Shown: piece after piece, positions 30,213 to 40,532 of the stretch
Layout: each line of letters opens with the position of its first letter
How positions within the stretch are numbered: the first letter of the stretch is position 1
NCBI RefSeq assembly: GCF_900183975.1
Contig: NZ_LT853882.1
Span: 3,527,501 to 3,591,500, forward strand
DNA length: 64,000 nucleotides
Direction: 5' to 3'
From: Xanthomonas fragariae
GTDB lineage: Bacteria > Pseudomonadota > Gammaproteobacteria > Xanthomonadales > Xanthomonadaceae
Translations under genes and position numbers: made by a program
Notes under the pieces: generated by a model
Told to the model about the DNA's origin: nothing
Database searches by the model: none
The model's input: the letters and a program-made list of their open reading frames with translations, nothing else

Positions 30213-31529
30213 TCAGGGCGCCGTACCATCACTCACCACTGGCGGTAGATCCGGCGCAATCTGCATCAGCGTGCGCGCCACCGCGCCCTTGCCATTGGCA
30301 ACCAGCGCCAACCCATTGGCTGCCATCGTCTCGCGCCGCGCCTGGTCGCCGAGCAGGCGTGCCAGATCCTGATACACGCAATCGGCGTTCTCGCAGATGG
30401 CGACCGCATCGGCCTCGTGCATGCGCCGAGAAATCTCGGAGAAATTATGCAGATGCGGGCCGGTCACCGCCGGAGTGCCGACCGCAGCCGGCTCCAGCAG
30501 ATTGTGCCCGCCGATCGGCTGCAGGCTGCCGCCGACGAAGGCGACCTGCCCACAGGCATAGAAACTCATCAGCTCGCCTAACGTATCGATGACAAACACC
30601 TTATCGCGCGCCTGCGGCCATTGCTGGGCCTTGCGCGTGGCCAAACTCCAGCCACGTTCGCGCGCCAGCGCTTCGACCCTGGCAAAACGCTCGGGATGGC
30701 GCGGCGCCCACAACATCAACAGGTCTGGAAACTGCAGCAACAAGCGCGCGTGGATATCGGCTACCGCGGCCTCTTCGCCTTCGTGCGTGCTGGCCGCGAT
30801 CCACACCGGGCGCGTGGCCGGCACCTGCCTACGAAACTGCTCGACCACCGCCTGCAACTGTACAGGCGCTGCGATATCGAACTTGAGATTGCCCAGCGCG
30901 ATCACTTGATCGGGCCGCGCGCCGAGGGTGATGAAACGTTCGGCATCGTCGTGCGACTGCGCCGCCACACAGGTGACTGTGCGCAACGCGCGGCTGATCA
31001 GCGGTGCCAACAGGCGATAGCCGCGCAGCGAACGCGCCGACAAGCGCGCGTTGAGGATGTACACCGGAATCTGCCGGTCGCGGCACCCGAACAGCATGTT
31101 CGGCCACAGCTCGGTTTCCAGGATCAGTGCCAAGCGCGGGCGGAAATGCTCCAGGAACCGGCCCACGCTGCCGGGCACATCGTACGGCAGATACACATGG
31201 TCTACCGCATCGCCCCACACCGCGCGCACCCGCTCGGAGCCGGTCGGGGTGATGGTGGTGATGACCCAGCGGACATCGGGGCGCTGCGCACGCAACGCAT
31301 TGACCAGCGGCGCAGCGGCGTTGACCTCGCCCACCGACACCGCATGCACCCACACGCGTGGGCGACCGCAGGCATGCGTGTACGACGCATAGCGCTCGTT
31401 CCAGCGATTGAAGTATTCGCGCACACGAAAACCACGCCACACTAGGTGGTACACCGTTACCGGCAGCAACAGGTACAACAGCGCCGAGTACAGCCCGCGC
31501 AACAGCCATTCGATCGGGTCTTTCCGCAT
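30213..31529 (-). CDS. waaA: 3-deoxy-D-manno-octulosonic acid (Kdo) transferase
   Basis: WaaA attaches Kdo to lipid A on the inner face of the cytoplasmic membrane. The 438-residue GT30 protein begins with a membrane anchor (GLYSALLYLLLPVTVYHLVW) and has WVHAVSVGEVNAAAPLVNAL, the acceptor-side ILETELWPNM and the donor-side GGSLQPIGGHNLLEPAAVG. Full length and intact. It faces lpxL across a 134-bp divergent gap, so both lipid A genes may share a regulatory region. Confidence 0.96.
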   Translation of the reverse strand: MRKDPIEWLLRGLYSALLYLLLPVTVYHLVWRGFRVREYFNRWNERYASYTHACGRPRVWVHAVSVGEVNAAAPLVNALRAQRPDVRWVITTITPTGSERVRAVWGDAVDHVYLPYDVPGSVGRFLEHFRPRLALILETELWPNMLFGCRDRQIPVYILNARLSARSLRGYRLLAPLISRALRTVTCVAAQSHDDAERFITLGARPDQVIALGNLKFDIAAPVQLQAVVEQFRRQVPATRPVWIAASTHEGEEAAVADIHARLLLQFPDLLMLWAPRHPERFARVEALARERGWSLATRKAQQWPQARDKVFVIDTLGELMSFYACGQVAFVGGSLQPIGGHNLLEPAAVGTPAVTGPHLHNFSEISRRMHEADAVAICENADCVYQDLARLLGDQARRETMAANGLALVANGKGAVARTLMQIAPDLPPVVSDGTAP

Positions 31530-31663
31530 CGATGCAGGATACGGGAGCGTCCGTGCGTGCGCATGTGCACGCTGCCCGATGCGTGCGATCCCTTGCGCGT
31601 GTCATGCCATTTACGGCCGACGCATCTCATCTCAAAAGGCAGAACACGCACTAGAATTGGCAC

Positions 31664-32584
31664 ATGCCCGAGTCCGCCAACGTCGCCGTCCGCCCTTCCC
31701 TGCGCAACCCAAAGTACTGGCCGATGTATCTGGGCCTTGCCGTGATGGTGCTGGCTGGACGCCTGCCCTGGATGCTGCAGCGCGCGCTGGGCCGCGGTGC
31801 CGGCTGGATCGCGATGCGTCTGTCGGGCACGCGTCGACGTGCTGCCGAGGTCAACCTCAAGCTGTGTTTCCCCGAACAGGATGATGCATGGCGAGCGCGG
31901 CTGTTGCGCGATAGTTTCGATGCGCTGGGCGTGGGCCTGTTCGAATTCGCGCGCGCCTGGTGGGGCAGCATCGATGCCATTCGCCCCGGCGTCCAGATCG
32001 ACGGCCTGGAACATCTGCAGCGTCTGCAGGAACAAAAGCGCGGCGGGTTGCTGGTGTCCGGCCACTTCATGACGTTGGAAATGGGCGGGCGGCTGCTGTG
32101 CGATCACCTGCCGCTGGCCGGCATGTACCGCAAGCACCGAAATCCGGTGTTCGAGTGGGCGGTCAAGCGCGGACGGCTGCGCTACGCCACGCACATGTTC
32201 GCCAACGAAGATCTGCGCGCCACCATCAAGCATCTCAAGCGCGGCGGTTTTCTGTGGTACGCGCCGGATCAAGACATGCGCGGCAAGGACACCGTGTTCG
32301 TACCGTTTTTCGGACACCCGGCCTCCACCATCACCGCCACGCATCAGCTGGCGCGCCTGACCGGTTGCGCAGTGGTGCCGTACTTCCATCGTCGCGAAGG
32401 TGGCCGCTACATCCTCAAGATCGCGCCGCCACTGGCAGACATTCCATCCGACGATGTGATCGCCGACACCGCGCAGGTCAATGCGGTGATCGAGGACATG
32501 GTGCGCGAGGCACCGGACCAATACTTGTGGATCCATCGGCGCTTCAAACGCCAGCCGGGCGGGCGTAGCGATTTCTATCGGTGA
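31664..32584 (+). CDS. lpxL: Lipid A biosynthesis (KDO)2-lipid IVA acyltransferase
   Basis: This LpxL/HtrB-type enzyme adds a secondary acyl chain to Kdo-lipid IVA. The 306-residue protein has an N-terminal membrane segment, the catalytic HX4E motif in SGHFMTLEMGG, and the blocks YRKHRNPVFEW and YAPDQDMRGKDTVFVPFFG. LpxL versus LpxP or LpxM cannot be separated safely, but the HX4E form and WAP/D block favour LpxL. It is divergent from waaA. Confidence 0.92.
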   Translation: MPESANVAVRPSLRNPKYWPMYLGLAVMVLAGRLPWMLQRALGRGAGWIAMRLSGTRRRAAEVNLKLCFPEQDDAWRARLLRDSFDALGVGLFEFARAWWGSIDAIRPGVQIDGLEHLQRLQEQKRGGLLVSGHFMTLEMGGRLLCDHLPLAGMYRKHRNPVFEWAVKRGRLRYATHMFANEDLRATIKHLKRGGFLWYAPDQDMRGKDTVFVPFFGHPASTITATHQLARLTGCAVVPYFHRREGGRYILKIAPPLADIPSDDVIADTAQVNAVIEDMVREAPDQYLWIHRRFKRQPGGRSDFYR

Positions 32585-32645
32585 TTGCGGTTCATCGGAT
32601 GCATGCGACGCGCATGCGCAGCGCCGCTTCAGACAGTGAAGCGCG

Positions 32646-33980
32646 TTACCGCGGCGGCGTTTGATCCGCATCGTCGTTGAGCAAGGCGCCAGCGTACAAC
32701 CCGGCCAGCATCAGGCTCAGGCCACCCCAGAAGCTGGAATAGAACGCCAGGTGCGTGTTGAGCGGGAAGACGGTTGCCACCAGCGCGATCATCGCCGGCC
32801 TCGCCTGCTCGCGTGCCGCCAGGCTGGAATAACGCCATGCGCGCCATGCCTGCGCCGCACCGGCCAGCCACAGCAGCAAACCGATCACCCCGGTTTCGGC
32901 CAGAATTTCCAGCACGATCTGATGCGCATGGAAGGCAGGCCCATCGCCCCACGCCGGCGCCTGTTCGGGTGCCGGATTACAAGCCGGATACGCCTGACGG
33001 AACCCGCGCGCGCCCACGCCGTTGAGCGGGTGCTCGCGGATCATGCACAGCGCCGCGCCCCAGATCTGTGCGCGTCCGGACAAGGCTTGGTCGACGCCTT
33101 GTTCGCCATTTCGGAAAGCCAGCATGGTGCGCTGAATCCGCTCGCGTGCCTGGGGCGCCACGGCCACCACCCCGCCTGCCAACAGCGCACCGACCACCGC
33201 AGCGGCAAGCAAACGACGGCTGCCCAGTAGCTGCCAACCGGACAGCAGCACGATCACACCGTAGGTGATCCAGGATGCACGCGAACCAGCCAGCACCAAC
33301 ACCACGCCGACTGCAGCCGCAGCGCCTGCCCAGGCCCAGGCATTGCGTCGTCCCAGTGCCAGCAAGAGGAACGGCGACAGGCTGGCCAGGGTCTGCCCGA
33401 ATTTGAGATTGCACGGGCCCAGTGCACCGCTGAGGCGATCGACCAAGGCCAGCTCTTGCGCCGTGCACAGGCTGTGGCCGCTGACCAGTTGTTTGATTTG
33501 ATCCATGCCGAAGAACAACGCGCTGGTACCGAATGCGGCCTGTAGCAACGCGTCCAGCGTCCACGCCCCACCGATCACTGCCAGGCCGGTGAAGGTGCGA
33601 CGGCGCCGCTGCGCGTTGGCCACCGCAATCGCGCACAACCACATGAAAGGCAGATAGCGCAGATCGGTGGCCAACTTGCGCAGCGCCACCCCCACGTCAA
33701 CCGCATCGAACGCCGACAGCATTTGCGGCAACCAATACGCGAAGAACAACACGCTGGTCAGGGCCCAGGCCGCGCCACTGAGCAACCGCGTGCCGCCGCG
33801 AAAGCGCGCGTCCAGCAAGCGATACGCCGCAAAGACCGCACCTAGCGACAACACCGTCTCGGCCAGCCCGGGCGTGGGCCACAGCGCCACGAACAAGATC
33901 ACCCATAGCGGTGCCCAGCGACCTGCGTCGGGCGTCAACACGAGCGCGTGCGTAATGGCCTCAGCGGTGGAGTTCGTCAT
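32646..33980 (-). CDS. O-antigen ligase-like membrane protein
   Basis: The 444-residue protein has about 10-12 hydrophobic segments and the Wzy_C/O-antigen ligase signature in the large periplasmic loop (SGRAQIWGAALCMIREHPLN then GVGARGFRQAYP). Such proteins join O-chain to lipid A-core at the periplasmic face (WaaL) or polymerise glycans. It overlaps the upstream glycosyltransferase by 20 nt, and waaA and lpxL are close by, which supports a lipopolysaccharide role. Confidence 0.85.
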   Translation of the reverse strand: MTNSTAEAITHALVLTPDAGRWAPLWVILFVALWPTPGLAETVLSLGAVFAAYRLLDARFRGGTRLLSGAAWALTSVLFFAYWLPQMLSAFDAVDVGVALRKLATDLRYLPFMWLCAIAVANAQRRRRTFTGLAVIGGAWTLDALLQAAFGTSALFFGMDQIKQLVSGHSLCTAQELALVDRLSGALGPCNLKFGQTLASLSPFLLLALGRRNAWAWAGAAAAVGVVLVLAGSRASWITYGVIVLLSGWQLLGSRRLLAAAVVGALLAGGVVAVAPQARERIQRTMLAFRNGEQGVDQALSGRAQIWGAALCMIREHPLNGVGARGFRQAYPACNPAPEQAPAWGDGPAFHAHQIVLEILAETGVIGLLLWLAGAAQAWRAWRYSSLAAREQARPAMIALVATVFPLNTHLAFYSSFWGGLSLMLAGLYAGALLNDDADQTPPR

Positions 33981-35073
33981 AGACCTTCAGGGTGGCCGAT
34001 TGCATGGCCTGCAACGTGTAGCCGCGCACGGCCGGCGGTGTTGGCGCCTGCTGCAACAGATGGAGTGCCTGCCTGCGCAGGGCCTGGGCATCGAAAGCGG
34101 GAACCGCGCCACTGGGCTGCAACTCGGCCAGCAATTCGCCGACCCCGCCATGCGCCCAGCCTAGCACCGGCCGGCCCACCGACAGTGCCTCGACCACGGT
34201 ACGACCGAAGGCTTCCGGTTTGCGCGACAGCTGCAGCACCAGATCGCTGGCGGCGTAGGCCTCGGCGATGCGCGCGGTGGGCTCAGTGAAGGCAACAGCG
34301 TCAGCCACGCCCAGCATGGCGGCCTTGGCCTCCAGTTCGCGCACATAGGCTTCGCGTCCCGGCTCGCGTGCGCCCGGCAGCCACAGCCAGGCAGGCACCC
34401 CGGCGGCACGTAGGCCGGCGAGCAGTTGCAGACCGTCGGCATGGCCTTTCAGTCGTGTGCCGCGACCGGGCAGCAACAGCAATGGCACGTCGGCGGGCAA
34501 GCCTGGCAGCAGGCTCTGTGCCCACTTGCGCGCGCGGCGATCAGGATGCGGCCGACGCGGGAACTGCGCGGTATCGACACCGCGCGCAATGGTGCGCAAG
34601 CGCGCAGTGTCGGCCTGCGGATAGTGCATGCAAACATACTGGCGCACCGTCTGCGAGACACAAATGACCCGCTCGCCATATGTCATCACCGCGCTGTAGC
34701 GGCTGGGCGAATTAAGCCCATGCACAGTGGTGACAAAGCGCGGCCGCGTGGCCTTCGGCATGCCACGCAACGCGTACCATCCCAGCCATGCGGGAAGGCG
34801 CGAGCGCGCATGCACGATGTCGGCACCGAGTTCGGCAAACAGCCTGCGCAGGCTCACCACATGACGCAGTGTCAGCAGCGACTTGCGGCCGATTTCCACA
34901 GTGAGATGCTCACCGCCCACCTCCAGCAGCGGCTGGACCAGACGACCGCCCGCCGACACGACCACGGCGCGGTGGCCGGCGCGCACTAGCGCGGCGGCGA
35001 TTTCCAGGGTGGAGCGCTCCACGCCGCCGGACTGCAGCGCCGGCAGCAGTTGCACCACGGTCAGGCGGTGCAT
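33961..35073 (-). CDS. Glycosyltransferase family 4 (LPS core type)
   Basis: The 370-residue GT4 protein has a GT-B fold: N-terminal acceptor domain (QLLPALQSGGVERSTLEIAA) and C-terminal nucleotide-sugar domain with the E-x7-E motif (KPEAFGRTVVEALSVGRPVL). It probably adds a sugar to the LPS core in the cytoplasm. It overlaps the ligase-like gene and lies 10 bp after a small zinc-finger gene on the same strand, so the three may form one transcript. Donor and acceptor are unknown. Confidence 0.9.
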   Translation of the reverse strand: MHRLTVVQLLPALQSGGVERSTLEIAAALVRAGHRAVVVSAGGRLVQPLLEVGGEHLTVEIGRKSLLTLRHVVSLRRLFAELGADIVHARSRLPAWLGWYALRGMPKATRPRFVTTVHGLNSPSRYSAVMTYGERVICVSQTVRQYVCMHYPQADTARLRTIARGVDTAQFPRRPHPDRRARKWAQSLLPGLPADVPLLLLPGRGTRLKGHADGLQLLAGLRAAGVPAWLWLPGAREPGREAYVRELEAKAAMLGVADAVAFTEPTARIAEAYAASDLVLQLSRKPEAFGRTVVEALSVGRPVLGWAHGGVGELLAELQPSGAVPAFDAQALRRQALHLLQQAPTPPAVRGYTLQAMQSATLKVYDELHR

Positions 35074-35083
35074 CCGGCGAAGA

Positions 35084-35281
35084 TCAGTCGGCGAGCACGA
35101 ACAGCGCGCCGCAATACGGGCACTTGGCTTCGCTGTTGGGCTCGTCTTCGATCGGCAGGTAGACGCGTGGATGCGAGTTCCACAGCGCCATCTGCGGCGT
35201 CGGGCAGCTCAGCGGCAAATCGCCGCGGTGCACGGTGTAGCGCGTTTGGGCATTGGCGGGCGCGGTGGCGGTCTGGCGCAT
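35084..35281 (-). CDS. Small zinc-finger (zf-CHCC) domain protein
   Basis: The 65-residue protein matches the CHCC zinc-finger family: Cys in LSCPTPQ, His in WNSHPRVYLPIE and the C-terminal pair in KCPYCGALFVL. The role in bacteria is not well known; the eukaryotic relative is part of complex I. It starts with MRQTATAPANAQ. In Xanthomonas this gene is commonly upstream of the glycosyltransferase, as here. Confidence 0.85.
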   Translation of the reverse strand: MRQTATAPANAQTRYTVHRGDLPLSCPTPQMALWNSHPRVYLPIEDEPNSEAKCPYCGALFVLAD

Positions 35282-35413
35282 GGCGTAAATCGCTAAGGAG
35301 AACTGACCGCATTCTAGCAGCGGTAGACGCTGCAGGAGCGGCCGCCTCGCCAGGGGACAACACAGCACGCGGCCTTGCGCCTCAGTCGTGCTACTTGCCG
35401 AAATTCGAACTTA

Positions 35414-35530
35414 TCAGATTCGCACGCACGCCGGAGGACGCCGCAATTGCTGAACAATCCGACCTTGCTCGAGCACGACCACGCGGTCGGCATTGGCGTT
35501 GTCTGCGAGGCTGCCGACAACTGATTGGTC
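35414..35530 (-). pseudogene. ABC-transporter ATPase C-terminal relic
   Basis: The minus-strand segment encodes SVVGSLADNANADRVVVLEQ followed by GRIVQQ and a stop. This resembles the H-loop-to-end region of exporter ATPases (usually [24 protein letters not shown]). The His switch and everything before it are missing. It overlaps the edge of the GH92 remnant on the other strand, so one deletion or junction probably joined the two relics. Confidence 0.4.
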
Positions 35531-36122
35531 GTCCTGGAAAACGCTGCAGCTGACCCGTGAGGCACTTGCGCGCCTGTATCTGGGCAGCGAAATTTGCCAG
35601 GGCTAAGCGGGCGACGAAGATAATGGCGAGATGTCAGCATGGTGTCTGTTAGCTGCGCTCGGGTTATATCCGTTGTGTATGTGCACGCTGGAGTATGTGA
35701 CCGGTAAGCGCTCTGCCCCACTACAGGATCTGCTCGGTGAAGGCGCACGCATCGCGCCGGCAGATGGTGGTGATGTGGCTGCGTTGCATGACGACGATGC
35801 GGGCACGGTTGCTGCGGAGCCGTCTGCGTTTGCGCCGACCTTGAAGGGTCTTGAGCACGGCGCTGCGACCCTCTATGCATACACCCATGGCAATGCGGCG
35901 ATTGCTGCCAGTGGTTGGACGTTGGAGGCACGGGCGGCTGGTGGCGCCTGGAAGGTCGTCGATCAGCGTCGCGAGAAAGCCTTTGAATGGCCGCTGCAGA
36001 CCCGGCCTTTCCGTATCGCTACGCCTAGTGTGTATGCAGCGTATCGGCTCCGGTTGAACGCACCTGAGAAAGTGCAGTTGGCGCAGATCGAGTTGCTTGG
36101 TGTAGCGGCTGCGACGCGTTGA
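35526..36122 (+). pseudogene. GH92 alpha-mannosidase, C-terminal fragment
   Basis: The sequence reads WSSWKTLQLTREALARLY, then GDEDNGEMSAWCLLAALGLY, the C-terminal signature of GH92 alpha-1,2-mannosidases, and ends with a discoidin-like tail (ASGWTLEARAAGGAWKVVDQ, FEWPLQTRPFRIA). An in-frame TAA at 35604-35606 interrupts it, and the N-terminal roughly 600 residues are gone. A 163-residue frame from ATG 35631 is open but begins inside the conserved core, so a functional product is unlikely. Confidence 0.7.
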
Positions 36123-36383
36123 GGCGGGATGTTGTCCAGAGCGACAGTCGCAAGTTTTGCTTGAGAATACGGTAGTTGCAAAAGACCGCCGTTATGCAAT
36201 CGAGCTCCGCTGCATCAAACGTCCAACGCAATGTCACGTAGGCAATTCTGGTGAACTGTCTCGTGTCACCCCCGCTCCGCGCCCCGGCCCGCGCTTGCGG
36301 CGCGGGCGCTCCAAGGAACGCGCGCCAGTGGCGCGCAGACAGTGCTTTCTCGTCCCGAGGGGAAAGGAGCTTTAAGGCAACAT

Positions 36384-38702
36384 CTAGCAACCTCCGCTGC
36401 TGCTCTTTTCAGCAGCGCTCTTCTCGGCATCGCGCTGCTTGCGGATCTGCGCGTCTACCGCGGCGATGGCGGTCATGTTCATCACCCGGCGTGAGGTGGC
36501 GCTGGTGGTGAGGATGTGCACCGGTTTGGAGATTCCCATCAGGATCGGGCCGATCGCTACGCCATCGGTAAACACGCGCACCAGGTTGTAGGCGATGTTG
36601 GCCGCTTCCAGATTCGGCAGCACGAACAGGTTGGCGCGGCCCTTCAAGGTGCTATTTGGCATGATTTGCTTGCGCAGCGCTTCGTCCCAGGCAGTGTCGC
36701 CCTGCATTTCGCCGTCGATGTTGAGCTCTGGCTTGCGTTTGAGCAGGGCCTCGCGCACCTGGCGCATCTTCAGCGCGTCGCGCGAGTCGTGGCTGCCGAA
36801 GTTGGAATGCGACAGCAGGGCGATATTGGGCTCGATGCCGAACAACTTGAGGCGATAGGCGGCCTGCAAGGTCGCCTCCACCACTTGCTCCACGGTCGGG
36901 TCTTCCTGCACGTGCGTATCTAGGAAGAAGAACACGCCCAATTGGTTGATCACGCCGGTCATCGCCGAGGTGGAACTCACGCGCGGTTCCAGCGGAATCA
37001 CGCTGCGTGCGTAACCCAGCTTCTTGTGGAAGCGGCCGACCACGCCCGAAAGCATCGCATCGGCTTCGCCGCGCGCCACCATCACCGCGGCAATCAGTGT
37101 CGGACGCGAGCGCATCAGCTCCTTGGCGGCGGTGACGGTCACGCCGCGCCGCTCGGTGAGCGCGTGGTAGTACTGCCAGTATTCGTTGAAGCGCGGGTCG
37201 TCGAGGATGTTGGTGATTTCGAAGTCCACCCCCGCGGTCAGGCGCAGGCCCATGCGCTCGATACGCGCTTCGATGACGTCCGGGCGGCCGATCAGGATCG
37301 GGAAGGCCAAGCCTTCGTCGACCACGTTCTGCACCGCGCGCAGCACCACTTCTTCTTCGCCTTCGGCATACACCACGCGCTGCTTGTCGGCGCGCGCGCG
37401 GTCGTAGACCGGCTTCATCATCAGGCTGGTGCGGTAGACGAACTGGCCAAGCTTGTCGCGGTAGGCCTCCATGTCGGCGATCGGGCGCGTGGCCACGCCC
37501 GAATCCATCGCGGCCTGCGCAACGGCGGAGGACAACTCCACCAACAGACGCGGGTCCAGCGGCCGCGGAATCAGGTAGTCTGGGCCGAAACTCGGAGTTT
37601 CGCCACCGTAGGCTGCGCCCAGGTCGGAGGCCTCGCGGCGCGCCATCGCGGCAATCGCCTTGACGCAGGCGATCTTCATTTCTTCGTTGATGCCGGTAGC
37701 GCCCACGTCCAGCGCACCACGGAACAGATACGGGAAACACAGCACGTTGTTGATCTGGTTCGGATAGTCAGACCGACCAGTGCCGATGATGCAATCCGGA
37801 CGCACCGCCTTGGCCACTTCCGGGGTGATCTCCGGGTTGGGATTGGCCAGTGCGAAGATCACCGGCTGGCGCGCCATGGTGGCGACCATTTCCGGCTTGA
37901 GGATACCGGCCGCCGACAGACCCAGGAAGATGTCCGCGCCTTCGACGATTTCGGCCAGCGTGCGCTTGTCGGTGTCGCGTGCGTAGCGCTGCTTGTCGGG
38001 ATCCAGATCGGTGCGGCCGGCGTGGATCACGCCGTCGCGGTCCAGCGCCAGGATGTTCTCCGGCTTCAAGCCCAGCGAGACCAACATGTTGACGCAGGAG
38101 ATTCCGGCTGCGCCCATGCCGGTGGTGGCCAGCTTGACCTCTTCGATCTTCTTGCCGGTGACCACCAGCGCGTTGAGCACCGCCGCGCCGACGATGATTG
38201 CGGTGCCGTGTTGGTCGTCATGGAACACCGGAATATTCATGCGCTCGCGCAGCTTGCGCTCGACGATGAAGCATTCCGGCGCCTTGATGTCTTCCAGATT
38301 GATGCCGCCGAATGTCGGCTCCAGGCTGGCGATGATGTCGACCAGCTTGTCCGGGTCGTTCTCGTTGATCTCGATATCGAAGACATCGATGCCGGCGAAC
38401 TTCTGGAACAGCACGCCCTTGCCTTCCATCACCGGCTTGGAGGCCAGCGGGCCGATGTTGCCCAAGCCCAGCACGGCGGTGCCGTTGGTGATCACCGCCA
38501 CCAGATTGCCGCGTGCGGTGAGCTCGCTGGCCTGGGTGGGTTCTTCGACGATCGCCTCGCAGGCGAAGGCCACGCCCGGCGAATACGCCAGCGACAGGTC
38601 GCGCTGGGTCAGCATCGGCTTGGTCGCAGTGACTCGGAGCTTGCCGGCCGGCTGCTGGCGGTGGTATTCGAGGGCGGCCTGTTTGAAGTCGTCGTTGGAC
38701 AT
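36384..38702 (-). CDS. maeB: NADP-dependent malic enzyme (MaeB-type)
   Basis: MaeB decarboxylates malate to pyruvate with NADP. The 772-residue protein has the malic N-terminal domain, the NAD(P) domain ([30 protein letters not shown]) and the C-terminal phosphotransacetylase-like domain (from about residue 430) that serves regulation in long MaeB proteins. Start at ATG 38702 ([16 protein letters not shown]). It lies 199 bp downstream of dctA on the same strand, fitting a role in using imported malate. Confidence 0.95.
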   Translation of the reverse strand: MSNDDFKQAALEYHRQQPAGKLRVTATKPMLTQRDLSLAYSPGVAFACEAIVEEPTQASELTARGNLVAVITNGTAVLGLGNIGPLASKPVMEGKGVLFQKFAGIDVFDIEINENDPDKLVDIIASLEPTFGGINLEDIKAPECFIVERKLRERMNIPVFHDDQHGTAIIVGAAVLNALVVTGKKIEEVKLATTGMGAAGISCVNMLVSLGLKPENILALDRDGVIHAGRTDLDPDKQRYARDTDKRTLAEIVEGADIFLGLSAAGILKPEMVATMARQPVIFALANPNPEITPEVAKAVRPDCIIGTGRSDYPNQINNVLCFPYLFRGALDVGATGINEEMKIACVKAIAAMARREASDLGAAYGGETPSFGPDYLIPRPLDPRLLVELSSAVAQAAMDSGVATRPIADMEAYRDKLGQFVYRTSLMMKPVYDRARADKQRVVYAEGEEEVVLRAVQNVVDEGLAFPILIGRPDVIEARIERMGLRLTAGVDFEITNILDDPRFNEYWQYYHALTERRGVTVTAAKELMRSRPTLIAAVMVARGEADAMLSGVVGRFHKKLGYARSVIPLEPRVSSTSAMTGVINQLGVFFFLDTHVQEDPTVEQVVEATLQAAYRLKLFGIEPNIALLSHSNFGSHDSRDALKMRQVREALLKRKPELNIDGEMQGDTAWDEALRKQIMPNSTLKGRANLFVLPNLEAANIAYNLVRVFTDGVAIGPILMGISKPVHILTTSATSRRVMNMTAIAAVDAQIRKQRDAEKSAAEKSSSGGC

Positions 38703-38901
38703 CGGCTGTGTGGTTCTCAAAGGCGCAGAAGGACTGGATTCTACCCTCCTGCCTGAACAAGGGACTGTCACGCAGCTGTCAGCGCGACAGGGAGATCGCA
38801 TCCTGCCGCGCATCGCGCGGTGCGGCCAAGGGCGTGATCAATACGAAAACGGACGTACATCCCGCCGACATCACCGACGGGACACAGGGCCGTAGGAACC
38901 A

Positions 38902-40248
38902 TCAGCGCACGCTGATCGGTGCGACGATGTCGCGCGAGGCCACCGGTGCCTGCAGCGACGGCGAGCCACCGTCCAGCACCCGCTTGAGCTGGTCGCGGTC
39001 CAGCGCATTTTCCCAGCGCGACACCACCACCGTCGCCACCGCATTACCGATGAAGTTGGTCAGCGAGCGGCACTCGCTCATGAAGCGGTCCACGCCCAGA
39101 ATCAGCGCCATACCGGCCACCGGCACGTCCGGCACCACCGACAGCGTGGCGGCCAGGGTGATGAAGCCGGCGCCGGTCACGCCCGCCGCACCCTTGGAGC
39201 TAAGCATCGCCACCGCCAACAAGGTGATCTGCTGACCCAGGGTTAGGTCAACGTTGGTGGCCTGGGCGATGAACAGCGCGGCCAGGCTCATGTAGATGTT
39301 GGTGCCATCCAGATTGAACGAGTAGCCGGTCGGCACCACCAGGCCCACCACCGACTTCTCACAGCCGGCCTTTTCCATCTTTTCCATCAGCGACGGCAAT
39401 GCCGACTCCGACGAAGAAGTTCCCAGCACAAGCAACAACTCGGCCTTGAGGTAGCGAATCAGTTTGAGCACCGAAAAGCCGCAAAACCGGCAGACCAGGC
39501 CCAGGATCACCAGCACGAAGAACAGCGATGTCAGGTAAAACGAGCCCACCAGCCAAGCCAGGTTGATCAGCGATTCCACGCCATATTTGCCGATGGTGAA
39601 GGCGATGGCGCCGAACGCACCTATCGGCGCGGCCTTCATCAGCATATGCACAAGGCGGAACACCGGGGCGGTCAACGCTTCCAGGAAGCTCAGCACCGGG
39701 CGACCACGCTCGCCGACCAGGGCCAGCGCGATACCGAACAACACCGCCACGAACAGCACCTGCAGGATGTTGCCGTCGACGAACGCGCCGATCAGCGTGA
39801 CCGGGATAATGTCCATCAAAAAGCCGACCAGGCTCAGCTCGTGTGACTTCTGCACGTAGGTGTTGACTGCACTCTGATCCAGCTCGGCCGGGTTGATGTT
39901 CATGCCGGCGCCGGGCTGCACCACGTGCGCCACGATCATCCCCACGATCAACGCCAGCGTGGAAAAGAACAGGAAGTAGGCCATCGACTTGACGAAGACC
40001 CGGCCCACTGTCTTGAGGTGGGTCATACCGGCGATGCCGGTGACGATGGTCAGGAAGATCACCGGGGCGATGATCATCTTCACCAGCTTGATGAAGGCGT
40101 CGCCCAGCGGCTTGAGGCTTTCGGCGAAGGCCGGCTCGAAGTGGCCCAGCAGGGCACCCAGAACGATCGCCACCACCACCTGGAAGTACAGCTGGCGGTA
40201 GAAGGGGACGGACGCCGGCAGGGGGCCGGCAGGCTTGCTGATGTGCAT
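38902..40248 (-). CDS. dctA: C4-dicarboxylate transporter DctA
   Basis: DctA is the inner-membrane sodium- or proton-coupled importer of succinate, fumarate and malate. The 448-residue protein has the family signatures [40 protein letters not shown] and the hairpin serines [18 protein letters not shown]. The start at 40248 ([20 protein letters not shown]) is the usual one. It is divergent from an OprP-type porin, with a 284-bp shared upstream region, and upstream of maeB. Confidence 0.95.
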   Translation of the reverse strand: MHISKPAGPLPASVPFYRQLYFQVVVAIVLGALLGHFEPAFAESLKPLGDAFIKLVKMIIAPVIFLTIVTGIAGMTHLKTVGRVFVKSMAYFLFFSTLALIVGMIVAHVVQPGAGMNINPAELDQSAVNTYVQKSHELSLVGFLMDIIPVTLIGAFVDGNILQVLFVAVLFGIALALVGERGRPVLSFLEALTAPVFRLVHMLMKAAPIGAFGAIAFTIGKYGVESLINLAWLVGSFYLTSLFFVLVILGLVCRFCGFSVLKLIRYLKAELLLVLGTSSSESALPSLMEKMEKAGCEKSVVGLVVPTGYSFNLDGTNIYMSLAALFIAQATNVDLTLGQQITLLAVAMLSSKGAAGVTGAGFITLAATLSVVPDVPVAGMALILGVDRFMSECRSLTNFIGNAVATVVVSRWENALDRDQLKRVLDGGSPSLQAPVASRDIVAPISVR

Positions 40249-40532
40249 GACATCACTCCGAGTGAACACAATAAGGCGCCTGAGCAGGCACCCGGTGCAT
40301 GTATTCTGGCCGGACGTTGCAGCTGGGGCCGATAGCCCATTGGTACTATTCATTGCCCACCGGCTGAACGTCGGCTTACACTTCAGCCGCGCCGCTGCCG
40401 GCCGTTGATCCCGTTCAACGCAGACACCGATTCTGCACCGTCGTCGTCTGGACCTGCGCGCTTGCTGAAGTCATTCATTGCGACGGCCATGGCAGGATGC
40501 CCGGCCCCTTCTCATTGCCGAAGAATATTCCT

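Noticed and set aside
35631..36122. Complete 163-residue gene of unknown function
   Set aside because: Its ATG lies inside the conserved GH92 core (GEMSAWCLLAALG); matching GH92 sequence continues upstream in the same frame through a stop codon, so it is a fragment.
36942..38756. 604-codon open frame on the plus strand
   Set aside because: Antisense of maeB, which is complete and conserved on the minus strand.
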